NCBI RefSeq assembly: GCF_018736105.1
Contig: NZ_CP076135.1
Coordinates: 1,238,001-1,302,000, forward strand
From: Bradyrhizobium sediminis
GTDB taxonomy: Bacteria > Pseudomonadota > Alphaproteobacteria > Rhizobiales > Xanthobacteraceae
Length of the DNA stretch: 64,000 nt
Reading direction: 5' to 3'
A model generated the notes under the pieces. It made no database searches. It was not told where the DNA came from and saw only the letters and a list, made by a program, of their open reading frames with translations. The translations under genes were made by a program, and so were the position numbers. Positions 33,324-42,156 of the stretch are shown here, one piece after another (position 1 is the first letter of the stretch; the number at the start of each line of letters is the position of its first letter).

Positions 33324-33840
33324 GGTTTCTTCCTCTGCCGCCGAGCGTGCGCATGTGGGAGACCGTCATCGCGGCGACGCCGGAGAGCGGACCGAAAGCC
33401 CTGGTGATGCTTTCCACCACCCCGCCGTCGACGTCGTCGAGCGCGTTGCGCAAGGCGACGACGGCTTCGGTGTCGCCGGTGACGCGGAGCTTGCGCGAGA
33501 AGAACAGGGCGTCGCCGTCGAGCGAGCCGTCGATCAGGTCGAACAGATTGAGAAACGAGCCCGCGATCCGCGCGTGCGAATGAGGTGCGCTGTCGCGGCG
33601 CCAGGCGCTGAGCGCGGGAGCCTCGGGTTTCGGTTTCAGCACCAGCACGAACGGAAGATCGGTCGGATCGATGACGAAGGATTTCTGCGCGTGCGGCCCG
33701 AGGCGCGAGAACACGTCAGGCTGGGCCTTCGCAACCTGGGTGCCGATGAGACTGAGAATAGGTTGCAGGAGCGGAAGTGGCACCAAGCGAAGCAGCGGAA
33801 GAGGCCAGGGAAGATCGGGTGCGCGCGGCGAAGCCAACAT
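33316..33840 (-). CDS. ubiT: UbiT, SCP2-domain accessory protein for anaerobic ubiquinone synthesis
   Basis: A 174-aa protein with an SCP2 sterol-carrier-like domain: ALSAWRRDSAPHSHARIAGSFLNLFDLIDGSLDGDALFFSRKLRVTGDTEAVVALRNALDD. In E. coli the lipid-binding UbiT takes over the scaffolding role of UbiJ under anoxia. Here it is the first gene of the operon and overlaps ubiU. A hydrophobic N-terminal part (LPWPLPLLRLVPLPLLQPILSLIG) could be membrane-associated. No convincing FNR/FixK box was found in the 120 bases upstream. Confidence 0.9.
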   Translation of the reverse strand: MLASPRAPDLPWPLPLLRLVPLPLLQPILSLIGTQVAKAQPDVFSRLGPHAQKSFVIDPTDLPFVLVLKPKPEAPALSAWRRDSAPHSHARIAGSFLNLFDLIDGSLDGDALFFSRKLRVTGDTEAVVALRNALDDVDGGVVESITRAFGPLSGVAAMTVSHMRTLGGRGRNHE

Positions 33841-33963
33841 GGCGCTTCAGTAGCGCCGCGATGTTTCGACAGCAAGCGTGTCACCCGCAGCCTTGAACAA
33901 TTCTAGCAAAGAAATTTTCTGCGCATGACACGCAACTTCAATCGCACGAAATCAACGCGAAGT

Positions 33964-36090
33964 TCAGACGCTGCCGACGGTCTTCAGCCGCGCGCGCGGG
34001 TGGATTTCCGCCTGCGACAACACGGTGGTTTGCGAGCGGAAGCGTTCCACCAGCGAACGCACGAACGGCCTGATCGCCGCCGAGGTCACCAATACCGGCG
34101 CCTCGCCTTCGCGCGCGGCCTGCTCGAAGCGGTCGCGCACCACAGTCATGAATTCCGACAGTTTCGACGGCTGCATCGCCAGGCTGCGCTCCTCGCCGGT
34201 GCCGATCATCGACTCGGCGAAGGCCTGCTCCCATTTTGCCGACAGCGCGATCAGCGGCAGGTAGCCGTTGTGGGAAGTGTTCTGCGCGCAGATCTGCCGC
34301 GACAGCCTGGCGCGGACGTGTTCGACCATGGTCGCCGGGTTGCGCGAGAACGCCAGCGCGTCGGCGATGCCCTCGAGAATGGTCGAGAGATCGCGGATCG
34401 AGATGCGCTCGGCCAGCAGCATCTGCAGCACGCGCTGGATGCCGGAGACCGTGACCTGGCCCGGCACGATGTCCTTGACCAGTTCGCCCTGCTCCTTCGG
34501 CAGATCCTTCAACAGCTTCTGCACCTCGCCATAGGACAACAGGTCCGACATGTTGTTCTTGAGCAGTTCGGTGAGGTGGGTCGAGAGCACGGTCGCGGCG
34601 TCCACCACCGTATAGCCCTTCAGCGAGGCTTCCTCCTTCAGGCTGGCGTCGACCCAGGTCGCCGGGAGTCCGAAGGTCGGCTCGATGGTGTGAATGCCGG
34701 GCACCCCGACCTGGTTGCCGGCGGGGTCCATGACCATGAACTGGTTCGGCCAGATCCTGCCGGTGCCGGCATCCACCTCCTTGATCTTGATGACGTAGGT
34801 GTTGGCTTCCAGCTGCACGTTGTCGAGGATGCGCACCGCCGGCATCACGAAACCCATTTCGATCGCGAGCGAGCGGCGCAGCGCCTTGATCTGTTCGGTC
34901 AGGCGGTCGGTGCCGTCGGGCCCATTGACCAGCGGAAGCAGCGCGTAGCCGAGTTCGATCTTGAGATCGTCGATCTTCAGCGCTGTCGAGATCGGCTCTT
35001 CCGCCGCCGCGGCCGCGGCGGCGGCATCCGGAGCAGCGGTCGCGACAGCTTCGGCTGTCGCGGCTGCATGTCTCTTCTTGCGGGCCGACAGCGCCAGGTA
35101 GGCAGCGCCGCCGCCCAATGCGAGGAAGGGGATCATCGGAATGCCCGGCAGCATCGCCAGCACCAGCATGACGCCGGCCGACATGCCCATCGCCTGCGGA
35201 TAGCCGGATAACTGCTTCATCAGCGCCTTGTCGGCGGCGCCGGTGACGCCGGCCTTCGAGACCAGGAGGCCCGCCGCGGTGGAGACGATCAGCGCCGGGA
35301 TCTGCGTCACCAGGCCGTCGCCGACGGTGAGCAGCGTGTAGGTGCGCGCGGCATCGCCGAAGCCCATGCCCTGCTGGGCGACGCCGATGATGATGCCGCC
35401 GATGACGTTGATGAACACGACCAGGAGGCCCGCGACCGCGTCGCCGCGCACGAACTTGGAGGCGCCGTCCATGGCGCCGAAGAAGCCGCTTTCGTCCTCC
35501 AGCGCCTTGCGGCGCTCCTTGGCGGTCCGCTCGTCGATCAGGCCGGCGCCGAGGTCGGCGTCGATCGCCATCTGCTTGCCCGGCATGGCGTCGAGGTGGA
35601 AGCGCGCCGCGACTTCCGCGATGCGGCCGGAACCCTTGGTGATGACGACGAAATTCACGATCACCAGAATCGCGAAGACGATAATTCCGATGACGAAATT
35701 GCCGCCCATCACGAAATTGCCGAAGGCCTCGATGACGTGGCCGGCGGCGGCGGTGCCCTCATGCCCCTTCGACAGGATCAGCCGGGTCGAGGCCAGATTG
35801 AGCGACAACCGCAGCATGGTCGAAATCAGCAGGATGGTCGGAAACGACGAGAATTCCAGCGGCGCCTGGATGAACAGCGACGTCATCAGGATCAGGATCG
35901 ACAGCGTGATCGAGATCGCGAGAAACAGATCGAGCACGACCGAGGGCAGCGGCAGGATCAGCACCACCAGAATGGTGAGGATGCCGAACGCCAGCCCGAG
36001 ATCGCCGCGCTTCAGGATTCGGCCCATTTCGCCAAAACTGGGAAATCCGCCTGTTGCGCCCGCGCCGTGACCCGCCGTGACATCGACCAT
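33964..36090 (-). CDS. flhA: Flagellar export gate protein FlhA
   Basis: A 708-aa protein with about eight N-terminal membrane helices (from LAFGILTILVVLILPLPSVVLDLFLAIS), the FHIPEP core (GRIAEVAARFHLDAMPGKQMAIDADLGAGLIDE, with FHLDAMPGKQ) and a C-terminal cytoplasmic ring domain (PAVRILDNVQLEANTYVIKIKEVD, PTFGLPATWVD). It forms the nonameric export gate driven by FliI/FliJ and the proton gradient. ATG 36090 follows GGGGGAAG; the frame continues 34 codons upstream but lacks a ribosome site. No flhB or fliR is beside it. A CtrA-like box lies 174 bases upstream. Confidence 0.95.
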   Translation of the reverse strand: MVDVTAGHGAGATGGFPSFGEMGRILKRGDLGLAFGILTILVVLILPLPSVVLDLFLAISITLSILILMTSLFIQAPLEFSSFPTILLISTMLRLSLNLASTRLILSKGHEGTAAAGHVIEAFGNFVMGGNFVIGIIVFAILVIVNFVVITKGSGRIAEVAARFHLDAMPGKQMAIDADLGAGLIDERTAKERRKALEDESGFFGAMDGASKFVRGDAVAGLLVVFINVIGGIIIGVAQQGMGFGDAARTYTLLTVGDGLVTQIPALIVSTAAGLLVSKAGVTGAADKALMKQLSGYPQAMGMSAGVMLVLAMLPGIPMIPFLALGGGAAYLALSARKKRHAAATAEAVATAAPDAAAAAAAAEEPISTALKIDDLKIELGYALLPLVNGPDGTDRLTEQIKALRRSLAIEMGFVMPAVRILDNVQLEANTYVIKIKEVDAGTGRIWPNQFMVMDPAGNQVGVPGIHTIEPTFGLPATWVDASLKEEASLKGYTVVDAATVLSTHLTELLKNNMSDLLSYGEVQKLLKDLPKEQGELVKDIVPGQVTVSGIQRVLQMLLAERISIRDLSTILEGIADALAFSRNPATMVEHVRARLSRQICAQNTSHNGYLPLIALSAKWEQAFAESMIGTGEERSLAMQPSKLSEFMTVVRDRFEQAAREGEAPVLVTSAAIRPFVRSLVERFRSQTTVLSQAEIHPRARLKTVGSV

Positions 36091-36263
36091 GGTAGCTGCT
36101 TCCCCCCGCGAATGCCGGTCCCGGGCGCCAAACGTCTGCGCGGCGGCCGAAGGACCACCGTTTCGAAAGTGAGGCACCGCACTGGCGTCCACGGGGGCTC
36201 TCCCGTCTTACGCGGCTGACGACACTCGACTTCTTCACTCGGCAATTCTTGCCGGGTATATGG

Positions 36264-36278
36264 TTAGGAAAGGGTTAA
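36264..36278 (-). promoter_or_regulatory. Predicted CtrA box upstream of flhA
   Basis: On the minus strand TTAACCCTTTCCTAA: TTAA, seven bases, CTAA (one mismatch). It is 174 bases before the flhA start. flhA (flbF) is a CtrA-dependent class II flagellar gene in Caulobacter. Confidence 0.45.
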
Positions 36279-36291
36279 CGCGGTGACCTGA

Positions 36292-36400
36292 CGTCGTTCC
36301 GGGGCGCGAAGCGGACCCGGAACTTCGAGATTCCGGGTTCGATGCGGAGCCTGTCATCGGGCCGCGCTTTGCGCGGACCCGTTGGCATCGTCCCCCCGTC
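36292..36400. repeat. Palindromic intergenic repeat, type A (second copy)
   Basis: It contains CGTTCCGGGGCGCG, CCCGGAACTTCGAGATTCCGGG and CCTGTCATCGGGCCGCGC...GCGCGGACCCGTTGGC, sharing words with the block at 3911-4046 and, in its second half, with the type-B block at 11692-11828. It lies between the divergent flhA and MFS genes. Confidence 0.65.
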
Positions 36401-36421
36401 GCCCTGTTGCACCGCATCTGC

Positions 36422-37714
36422 ATGCCCAATATCGCGCCATGTGGCTTGACCCCGTTGCGGGGGCCGACGAAGTTGCGGCCCGTGCACGCTCCCTCCAGCC
36501 ACAGAGATTCGCGCCGCTTCACCCCCGACTCCGGTCAGGCCTGGGTGAGGCTCACGCTCGCGGTTTTGATCGGCTCGATCGGCAGCGTCGGCATGTGGTC
36601 GGTGGTGGTGGTGCTGCCGGTGGTGCAGACCGAATTTGCGGCCACCCGCGGCGCGGTGTCGCTGGCCTTTACCCTCACCATGCTCGGTTTCGGTCTCGGC
36701 GGCGTCGCCACCGGACGGATCACCGACCGCTTCGGCATCGTGGCGGCGATGGCGCTCAGCATCGGCTTTCTGGGAACAGCCTATGTGCTTGCCGGCCTCT
36801 CCAGCACGCTGTGGCAATTCATCGCGGTGCACGTCCTGATCGGGCTCGGCACCTCGGCGACGTTCGGCCCGCTGATGGCGGAAGCCTCGCACTGGTTCGA
36901 GCGCTATCGCGGGCTGGCGGTGACCATCGTCGCCAGCGGCAACTATGTCGGCGGCACGATCTGGCCGCCGCTGGTCAATTGGGGCATGCAGACCTGGGGC
37001 TGGCGCACCACCCATATCGCCATCGGCATCTTCTGCGCGGTGGCAATGACGGCCGTGCTCCTGGTGCTGCGCGCGCAGATCGGCGGCGCCGTGGCGCACG
37101 ATCACGCGAATGCGCCGCCGCCGCGGGTCGATCTGCAGCTGTCGACCAATACGCTGACGGCGCTGTTGTGCATCGCCAGTATTTCCTGCTGTGTGGCGAT
37201 GGCGATGCCGCAGGTCCACATCGTCGCCTATTGCGGCGATCTCGGCTACGGCGTGGCGCGCGGCGCCGAGATGCTGTCGCTGATGATGGCATTCGGCGTC
37301 GTCAGCCGGATCGGCTCGGGATTTCTCGCCGACAAGATCGGCGGCATCCGCACCCTGTTGATCGGGTCGGTGGCGCAGGGCTTTGCGCTGTTCTTCTACT
37401 TGTTCTTCGATGGCCTCACCTCGCTCTACGTGATCTCGGCGATGTTCGGCCTGTTCCAGGGCGGCATCGTGCCGAGCTATGCCATCATCGTGCGTGAATC
37501 GATGCCGGCGCGCGAGGCCGCGACCCGCGTCGGCATCGTGATCATGGCCTCGGTGGTCGGCATGTCCGGCGGCGGCTGGGTCTCCGGCGTGATCTTCGAC
37601 GCCACCGGCTCCTATGCCGCGGCGTTCCTCAACGGCGTCGCCTGGAACGCCGTCAACGTCGCCATCGTGGTGGCGTTGCTGCTCCGGGCGCGCTCGCGGC
37701 TGGCGCTGGCGTAG
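36422..37714 (+). CDS. Major facilitator superfamily transporter
   Basis: About 430 aa with 12 predicted membrane helices. Seen are the loop 2-3 signature GRITDRFGIVAAMALSIGF and its half-repeat SGFLADKIGGIRTLLIG, and GLGTSATFGPLMAEASHWFERYRGLAVTIVASGNYVGGTIWPP, which resembles monocarboxylate/oxalate-formate antiporter types. The substrate cannot be told. The start is uncertain: TTG 36407, ATG 36422 or GTG 36482 all lead into a long polar N-terminus before the first helix. It converges with the rhodanese gene. Confidence 0.88.
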   Translation: MPNIAPCGLTPLRGPTKLRPVHAPSSHRDSRRFTPDSGQAWVRLTLAVLIGSIGSVGMWSVVVVLPVVQTEFAATRGAVSLAFTLTMLGFGLGGVATGRITDRFGIVAAMALSIGFLGTAYVLAGLSSTLWQFIAVHVLIGLGTSATFGPLMAEASHWFERYRGLAVTIVASGNYVGGTIWPPLVNWGMQTWGWRTTHIAIGIFCAVAMTAVLLVLRAQIGGAVAHDHANAPPPRVDLQLSTNTLTALLCIASISCCVAMAMPQVHIVAYCGDLGYGVARGAEMLSLMMAFGVVSRIGSGFLADKIGGIRTLLIGSVAQGFALFFYLFFDGLTSLYVISAMFGLFQGGIVPSYAIIVRESMPAREAATRVGIVIMASVVGMSGGGWVSGVIFDATGSYAAAFLNGVAWNAVNVAIVVALLLRARSRLALA

Positions 37715-37727
37715 CGGCGTCGCGCCA

Positions 37728-38105
37728 CTACCCCTTCTCGACCTCGCCGCCGGCATCGAGCCAGCCCTTGAAGCCGCCGAGGTTGCGGACGTTTTCGTAG
37801 CCCATTTCCTTCAGCGTCTTGAGGACCAGCGCCGACCGTCCGCCCGACGCGCAGTAGGCAACTACGGTCTTGGCCCGGTCGAACGCCGCATCGTGCAAAG
37901 CGGAAGCCGGATCGGCGCGAAATTCCACCAGTCCGCGCGGGATGGCGAGGGCGCCCGGGACCTTGCCCGATGCCGCGACCTCGGCCGGTTCGCGGACGTC
38001 GAGAAACAACACGTCGGGCCGGCCGACCAGTCCCTTGGCTTCCTCGGGACTGATCCGCGGAACCACGGCTTCGGCCTCGGCGAGCATTGCCTGCACTGTT
38101 TTCAT
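37728..38105 (-). CDS. Single-domain rhodanese-like sulfurtransferase
   Basis: A 125-aa rhodanese domain with the CH2A-like LFLDVREPAEVAASGKVPGALAIP and an active-site loop CASGGRSA (Cys85), six residues from Cys to the closing Ala as in active sulfurtransferases of the GlpE/PspE type. No signal peptide, so cytoplasmic. ATG 38105 is preceded by GGGAGAAG. The frame to 38183 is an unneeded extension. No sulphur genes beside it; the physiological acceptor is unknown. Confidence 0.88.
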   Translation of the reverse strand: MKTVQAMLAEAEAVVPRISPEEAKGLVGRPDVLFLDVREPAEVAASGKVPGALAIPRGLVEFRADPASALHDAAFDRAKTVVAYCASGGRSALVLKTLKEMGYENVRNLGGFKGWLDAGGEVEKG

Positions 38106-38208
38106 TTGATTCTTCTCCCGGATAGGCACGCACATGCGCGGTTGCGGGCAACTAACGCCCAACTCTCGACCAATGCAATTCAAAAAGATTTGGTGCCGGG
38201 AAAGCGCC

Positions 38209-38616
38209 TCACACCGCCCGGCCGGCCTTCAGCAGCGAGCAGCCGGTGATCTTCAGGCTGCCGTCGGGCTGCCGCTCCAGCGTATACAGGGCCTCCCAGG
38301 CCACACCGTCGCCGTCGACGATGTGAACGCGTTGGGCGATCCTGCCGTCCGCGGCGCGCGCCTTGCCGAACTCGAAACTCCTGTGGCGATAGACCGGCGC
38401 ATAGCTGCCGCGAACCATCGCCATGAAGATGTCGGCTTGCGGGAAGATTTCCCGAATCGCGGGCGCGGCATGGGAATAGGCTGCCGCCGCATCGCCGCGG
38501 CCGAGCGCCTCGACCTGGGAGCGGATCACGCCCTGCGCGGTCGCGACATCGTCGGCGGCGCCGGCAGGAGAGGCAAGGCCGATCAGGAAGGCGACCAGCA
38601 GGAGGAAGGCGCGCAT
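38209..38616 (-). CDS. Exported DUF4864 protein, 135 aa
   Basis: A signal peptide (MRAFLLLVAFLIGLASPAGAA-DD) is followed by a compact NTF2-like domain: VIRSQVEALGRGDAAAAYSHAAPAIREIFPQADIFMAMVRGSYAPVYRHRSFEFGKA, WEALYTLERQPDGSLKITGCSLLKA. This is the DUF4864 pattern of periplasmic proteins with no assigned activity. ATG 38616 is the start that makes the signal peptide. It lies upstream of, and reads with, the rhodanese gene, about 100 bases apart. Confidence 0.85.
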   Translation of the reverse strand: MRAFLLLVAFLIGLASPAGAADDVATAQGVIRSQVEALGRGDAAAAYSHAAPAIREIFPQADIFMAMVRGSYAPVYRHRSFEFGKARAADGRIAQRVHIVDGDGVAWEALYTLERQPDGSLKITGCSLLKAGRAV

Positions 38617-38914
38617 GACGGTGCTCCGCTTGGCGGTTATCGTACCCTTCAGATACGCGGAAGCCCCACGCAAGGTTCAACGATGCTCCACGACGGCTGC
38701 TTCGTTCCGTCGGAGGCAATGCATAAAAGGGGGCATTCCGCGGGAAATGTGCGGCAGCTTCTGCGATGAATCAAATGCCGCGAGCACGAGGTCGATAAAT
38801 TTTCTGTCACCCGGCGGGAGTTCGGTCATGGTCCCTTCCGAACTTCCTGTAGCATCCCGGGTACGATCCCGCCCAAAGTCCAAATGAATACCCAGCAAAT
38901 ACCCAGCAGGTGAA

Positions 38915-41491
38915 ATGCCCGACGAAACGCCATCGCCCGCCCCGGTACCCGGCCTCAGCGAGGCAGATGCCCAGGTCAGACTGAAGACCGAAGGTTATAA
39001 CGAGCTGCCGAGGCCGGACCGGCGCACGCCGCTGCGCATCCTGCTCGAGGTGGTGCGCGAACCGATGCTGGCGCTGTTGCTCGGCGGCGGCGCGATCTAT
39101 CTGCTGCTGGGCGACCTGAAGGAAGCCGTTATCCTTGCCGTCTTTGCGACGCTGTCGGTGGCGATCACGGTGATCCAGGAAACCCGCACCGAGCGCGTGC
39201 TGGAGGCGCTGCGCGATCTCACCAGTCCGCGCGCGCTGGTCATCCGCGACGGCGTGCGCAAGAGGATCACCGGCCGCGAGGTCGTGCGCGGTGACGTCCT
39301 CGTGCTGGCCGAAGGCGACCGGGTGCCCGCCGACGCCGTGATCATCGAATGCCGCGACCTGCAGACCGATGAATCGCTGCTGACGGGAGAATCGGTCCCG
39401 GTGCGCAAGACCGCCCGCGCCGAGGCCGTCCGTTCGGATCCCCGGCGGCCCGGCGGCGATGATCTTCCTTACGTGTTCTCCGGTTCGCTCGTGGTGCGCG
39501 GGACCGGAATGGGCGAAGTGGTGGCGACCGGCATCCGCAGCGAGATCGGCAAGATCGGTCATTCGCTCTCGACGTTGGAGACCGAACCGCCGCGGCTGCA
39601 GGCGCAGACCCGGCGTCTGGTGCGCGTTTTCGCCGTGTTCGGAGCTGCGGTCAGCATTCTGGCGGTGCTGCTCTACGGCACCATGCGCGGCGGCTGGCTG
39701 GATGCTGTGCTGGCGGGCATCGCGCTCGGCATGTCGATGCTGCCCGAGGAGTTTCCGGTCGTGCTCGCCGTGTTCATGGCGATGGGCGCGTGGCGGATCT
39801 CGCAGGCGAGGGTGCTGACCCGGCGCGCCGCCGCCATCGAAACCCTCGGCTCCGCCACGGTGCTCTGCTCCGACAAGACCGGGACCTTGACCGAGAACCA
39901 GATGACCATCGCCGAATTGCGACTCCGCAACGACGAGACCTTCCGGCCGAGGGAGACCTCAGGCGCAGCCATGCCGGAGCGCTTCCATGCCCTGGCCGAA
40001 TGCGGAATCCTTGCCAGCGCGCGCGATGCCTTCGATCCGATGGACAAGGCGTTCCATCTGCTCGGCGGCGAGCGGCTGGCCGGCACCGAACATCTGCATG
40101 ATCCCCGGTGGAAGCTGGTGCACACCTATGGGCTGCGCCCCGGGCTGCTGGCGATGTCGCGGGTCTGGCAATCATCCGGGGACGACCGGCCGTTCGTCGT
40201 CGCGGCCAAGGGCGCGCCGGAAGCGATCGCCGAACTTTGCCACCTCGGCCCCGCCGAGCTTGCCGCGCTGAAGCGCTCGGGGGACGCGATGGCCGCCGAA
40301 GGCCTGCGCGTCCTCGGCGTCGCCCGCGCCAGCTTTGCAGGCCACACCTGGCCTGCCTCGCAGCATGAGTTTGCGTTCGAGTTCGCAGGACTGGCCGGCC
40401 TTGCCGATCCGCTGCGCGGCAGCGTGCCCGCCGCCGTCGCCGAGTGCCGGTCGGCCGGCATCCGAGTGGTGATGATTACCGGCGACTACCCGGCGACCGC
40501 CAAGGCCATCGCCGGGCAGGCGGGCCTCGACACCAGCGACGTCGTCACCGGGGAAGAGCTCGAAACGCTCGGTGAAGAGGAACTGGCGCAGCGCGTGCGG
40601 ACTGCGACGGTGTTCGCGCGGATCATGCCCGACCAGAAACTTCGCATCGTCGAGGCGCTCAAGGCCAATCGCGAAATCGTCGCCATGACCGGTGACGGTG
40701 TCAACGACGCACCGTCGCTGAAGGCGGCGCATATCGGCATTGCGATGGGCGGCCGCGGCACCGACGTCGCGCGCGAGGCGTCTTCGATCGTGCTGCTCGA
40801 CGACGATTTCGGCTCGATCGTGCGGGCGGTCCGGCTCGGCCGCCGCATCTACGACAATCTCCTCAAGGCGATGGGGTTCATCTTCGCCGTGCATGTGCCG
40901 ATCGCGGGACTGGCGCTGCTGCCGCTGCTGTTCGGCCTGCCGATCATATTCGGGCCGATTCACATCGCGTTTCTGGAGATGATCATCGACCCCGTATGCT
41001 CGCTGGTGTTCGAGGCCGAGACCGAAGAGGACGACGTCATGCGCCGTCCGCCGCGTCCACCCGAGCAGCCGCTGTTCTCGGCCAACCTGATCGGTTGGAG
41101 CCTGGTGCAGGGAACGCTGGCGTTTGCACTCGTCGCCGTCATCTACCTGGTTGCGCTCGGTCGCGGCATGCCGGAAGCGGAGGTGCGGGCGCTGACGTTC
41201 TTCTCGCTGGTGCTGGCCATTGTCAGCCTGATTTTCGTCAACCGGTCCTTCAGCGCGTCGCTGATCACGGCGCTGCGGCGGCCGAACTCCGCGCTGGCAT
41301 GGGTGCTGCTGGTGGTGCCCGTGATGCTGGGCGTGACGCTACTGGTCCCTTCCATCAGCGCGCTGTTCCGTTTCGCACCCTTGCAGTTCGACGATCTCGC
41401 CTTGACGCTGGGGGCGGGCATTGTAGTGCTTGTTGCCCTGGAGGCCCTGAAGTCCGTCTCGCGCGGTCGGCTCAGTCTCACGTTGCGGTGA
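38915..41491 (+). CDS. Cation-transporting P-type ATPase (P2-type layout)
   Basis: An 858-aa protein with an N-terminal cation-ATPase domain (LSEADAQVRLKTEGYNELPRP), an actuator TGES-like motif (LQTDESLLTGESVPV), PEEFP in the ion-binding helix 4, phosphorylation site CSDKTGTLT (Asp320), and MTGDGVNDAPSLKAAHIGIAMG. It has the length and order of Ca2+-type P2A pumps, but helix 4 reads PEEFP rather than PEGLP and helix 6 FLEMIIDPVCSLVFEAE lacks the usual Asn-Asp-Gly ligands, so the ion is uncertain. A 200-aa membrane protein gene follows after 2 bases. Confidence 0.9.
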   Translation: MPDETPSPAPVPGLSEADAQVRLKTEGYNELPRPDRRTPLRILLEVVREPMLALLLGGGAIYLLLGDLKEAVILAVFATLSVAITVIQETRTERVLEALRDLTSPRALVIRDGVRKRITGREVVRGDVLVLAEGDRVPADAVIIECRDLQTDESLLTGESVPVRKTARAEAVRSDPRRPGGDDLPYVFSGSLVVRGTGMGEVVATGIRSEIGKIGHSLSTLETEPPRLQAQTRRLVRVFAVFGAAVSILAVLLYGTMRGGWLDAVLAGIALGMSMLPEEFPVVLAVFMAMGAWRISQARVLTRRAAAIETLGSATVLCSDKTGTLTENQMTIAELRLRNDETFRPRETSGAAMPERFHALAECGILASARDAFDPMDKAFHLLGGERLAGTEHLHDPRWKLVHTYGLRPGLLAMSRVWQSSGDDRPFVVAAKGAPEAIAELCHLGPAELAALKRSGDAMAAEGLRVLGVARASFAGHTWPASQHEFAFEFAGLAGLADPLRGSVPAAVAECRSAGIRVVMITGDYPATAKAIAGQAGLDTSDVVTGEELETLGEEELAQRVRTATVFARIMPDQKLRIVEALKANREIVAMTGDGVNDAPSLKAAHIGIAMGGRGTDVAREASSIVLLDDDFGSIVRAVRLGRRIYDNLLKAMGFIFAVHVPIAGLALLPLLFGLPIIFGPIHIAFLEMIIDPVCSLVFEAETEEDDVMRRPPRPPEQPLFSANLIGWSLVQGTLAFALVAVIYLVALGRGMPEAEVRALTFFSLVLAIVSLIFVNRSFSASLITALRRPNSALAWVLLVVPVMLGVTLLVPSISALFRFAPLQFDDLALTLGAGIVVLVALEALKSVSRGRLSLTLR

Positions 41492-41493
41492 CC

Positions 41494-42096
41494 ATGACAA
41501 CCGGAAACACAAACGATGCTATCGAGCTGCGTGTCGACGAGATCGCGCAGCTCTTCGACACCCTGGACCCGTTTCCGTTTCGGGAGCGCGACCTCGACCG
41601 CGAGGCGGAGGAATTCATCGTCGGCTGGGCGCGCGAACTGCCGGTCGATCAGCCGATCCGAATTGTCGTTCATTTCCCGGAAAGCGACCTTCAGCGCAAG
41701 GCGGCGCAGGATTTGGCCGAAGCCTTCCGCAGGTATTTTTCCTACAGGTCGACCGTCCTGCAGCGCGACCTGACCGAATTGCTCCGGATCGGCCGTCGTT
41801 CGCTCGGCATCGGCGTGATCGTGCTGATGGCGTGCTTCGCCATCGCTCACTTCGCCAGCGGTTTTGTCGACAGGCCGCTCAGCCGCATGATCGAGGAGAG
41901 CTTCCTGATCCTGGGCTGGGTCGCGAACTGGCGCCCGCTCGAAATCTTCCTGTACGACTGGTGGCCGATCGCCCGGCGACGCGATCTGTATCGCCGTCTT
42001 TCCGGCGCGGTCGTCGAGCCCCGGCCGTTCCCGGCGGGCCAATCGGGCGCCGATGCTGCCGGCAAGCCGGCGCCGGGCGTGGTTCCGCCGCATTAG
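41494..42096 (+). CDS. Hypothetical protein with one or two membrane segments, partner of the P-type ATPase
   Basis: A 200-aa protein: acidic N-terminal part (IELRVDEIAQLFDTLDPFPFRERDLDREAEEFIVGWARELP), then IVVHFPESDLQRKAAQDLAEAFRRYF, a hydrophobic helix (LGIGVIVLMACFAIAHFASGF) and LEIFLYDWWPIARRRDLYRRLS. It starts 2 bases after the ATPase stop (a GTG at 41488 would overlap it), so the two are surely cotranscribed. The frame in this phase extends far into the ATPase gene but is not coding there. No named family recognised. Confidence 0.8.
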   Translation: MTTGNTNDAIELRVDEIAQLFDTLDPFPFRERDLDREAEEFIVGWARELPVDQPIRIVVHFPESDLQRKAAQDLAEAFRRYFSYRSTVLQRDLTELLRIGRRSLGIGVIVLMACFAIAHFASGFVDRPLSRMIEESFLILGWVANWRPLEIFLYDWWPIARRRDLYRRLSGAVVEPRPFPAGQSGADAAGKPAPGVVPPH

Positions 42097-42156
42097 CCGC
42101 GCATCAGGTTGATTCATATCAACCGCATTCCCGCCGTCTTTGGCTATTGGACAGCC

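Noticed and set aside
31263..33407. 714-codon open frame on the plus strand
   Set aside because: Antisense to ubiV and ubiU, which have conserved motifs and cysteine spacing; shadow.
33841..33963. Possible FNR/FixK box upstream of ubiT (TTGAACAATTCTAGCAA)
   Set aside because: Does not fit TTGAT-N4-ATCAA spacing or symmetry.
38677..38898. 73-aa minus-strand frame (MTELPPGDRKFIDLVLAAF...)
   Set aside because: The opening looks protein-like but there is no good ribosome site and it occupies the promoter of the P-type ATPase; left as undecided.
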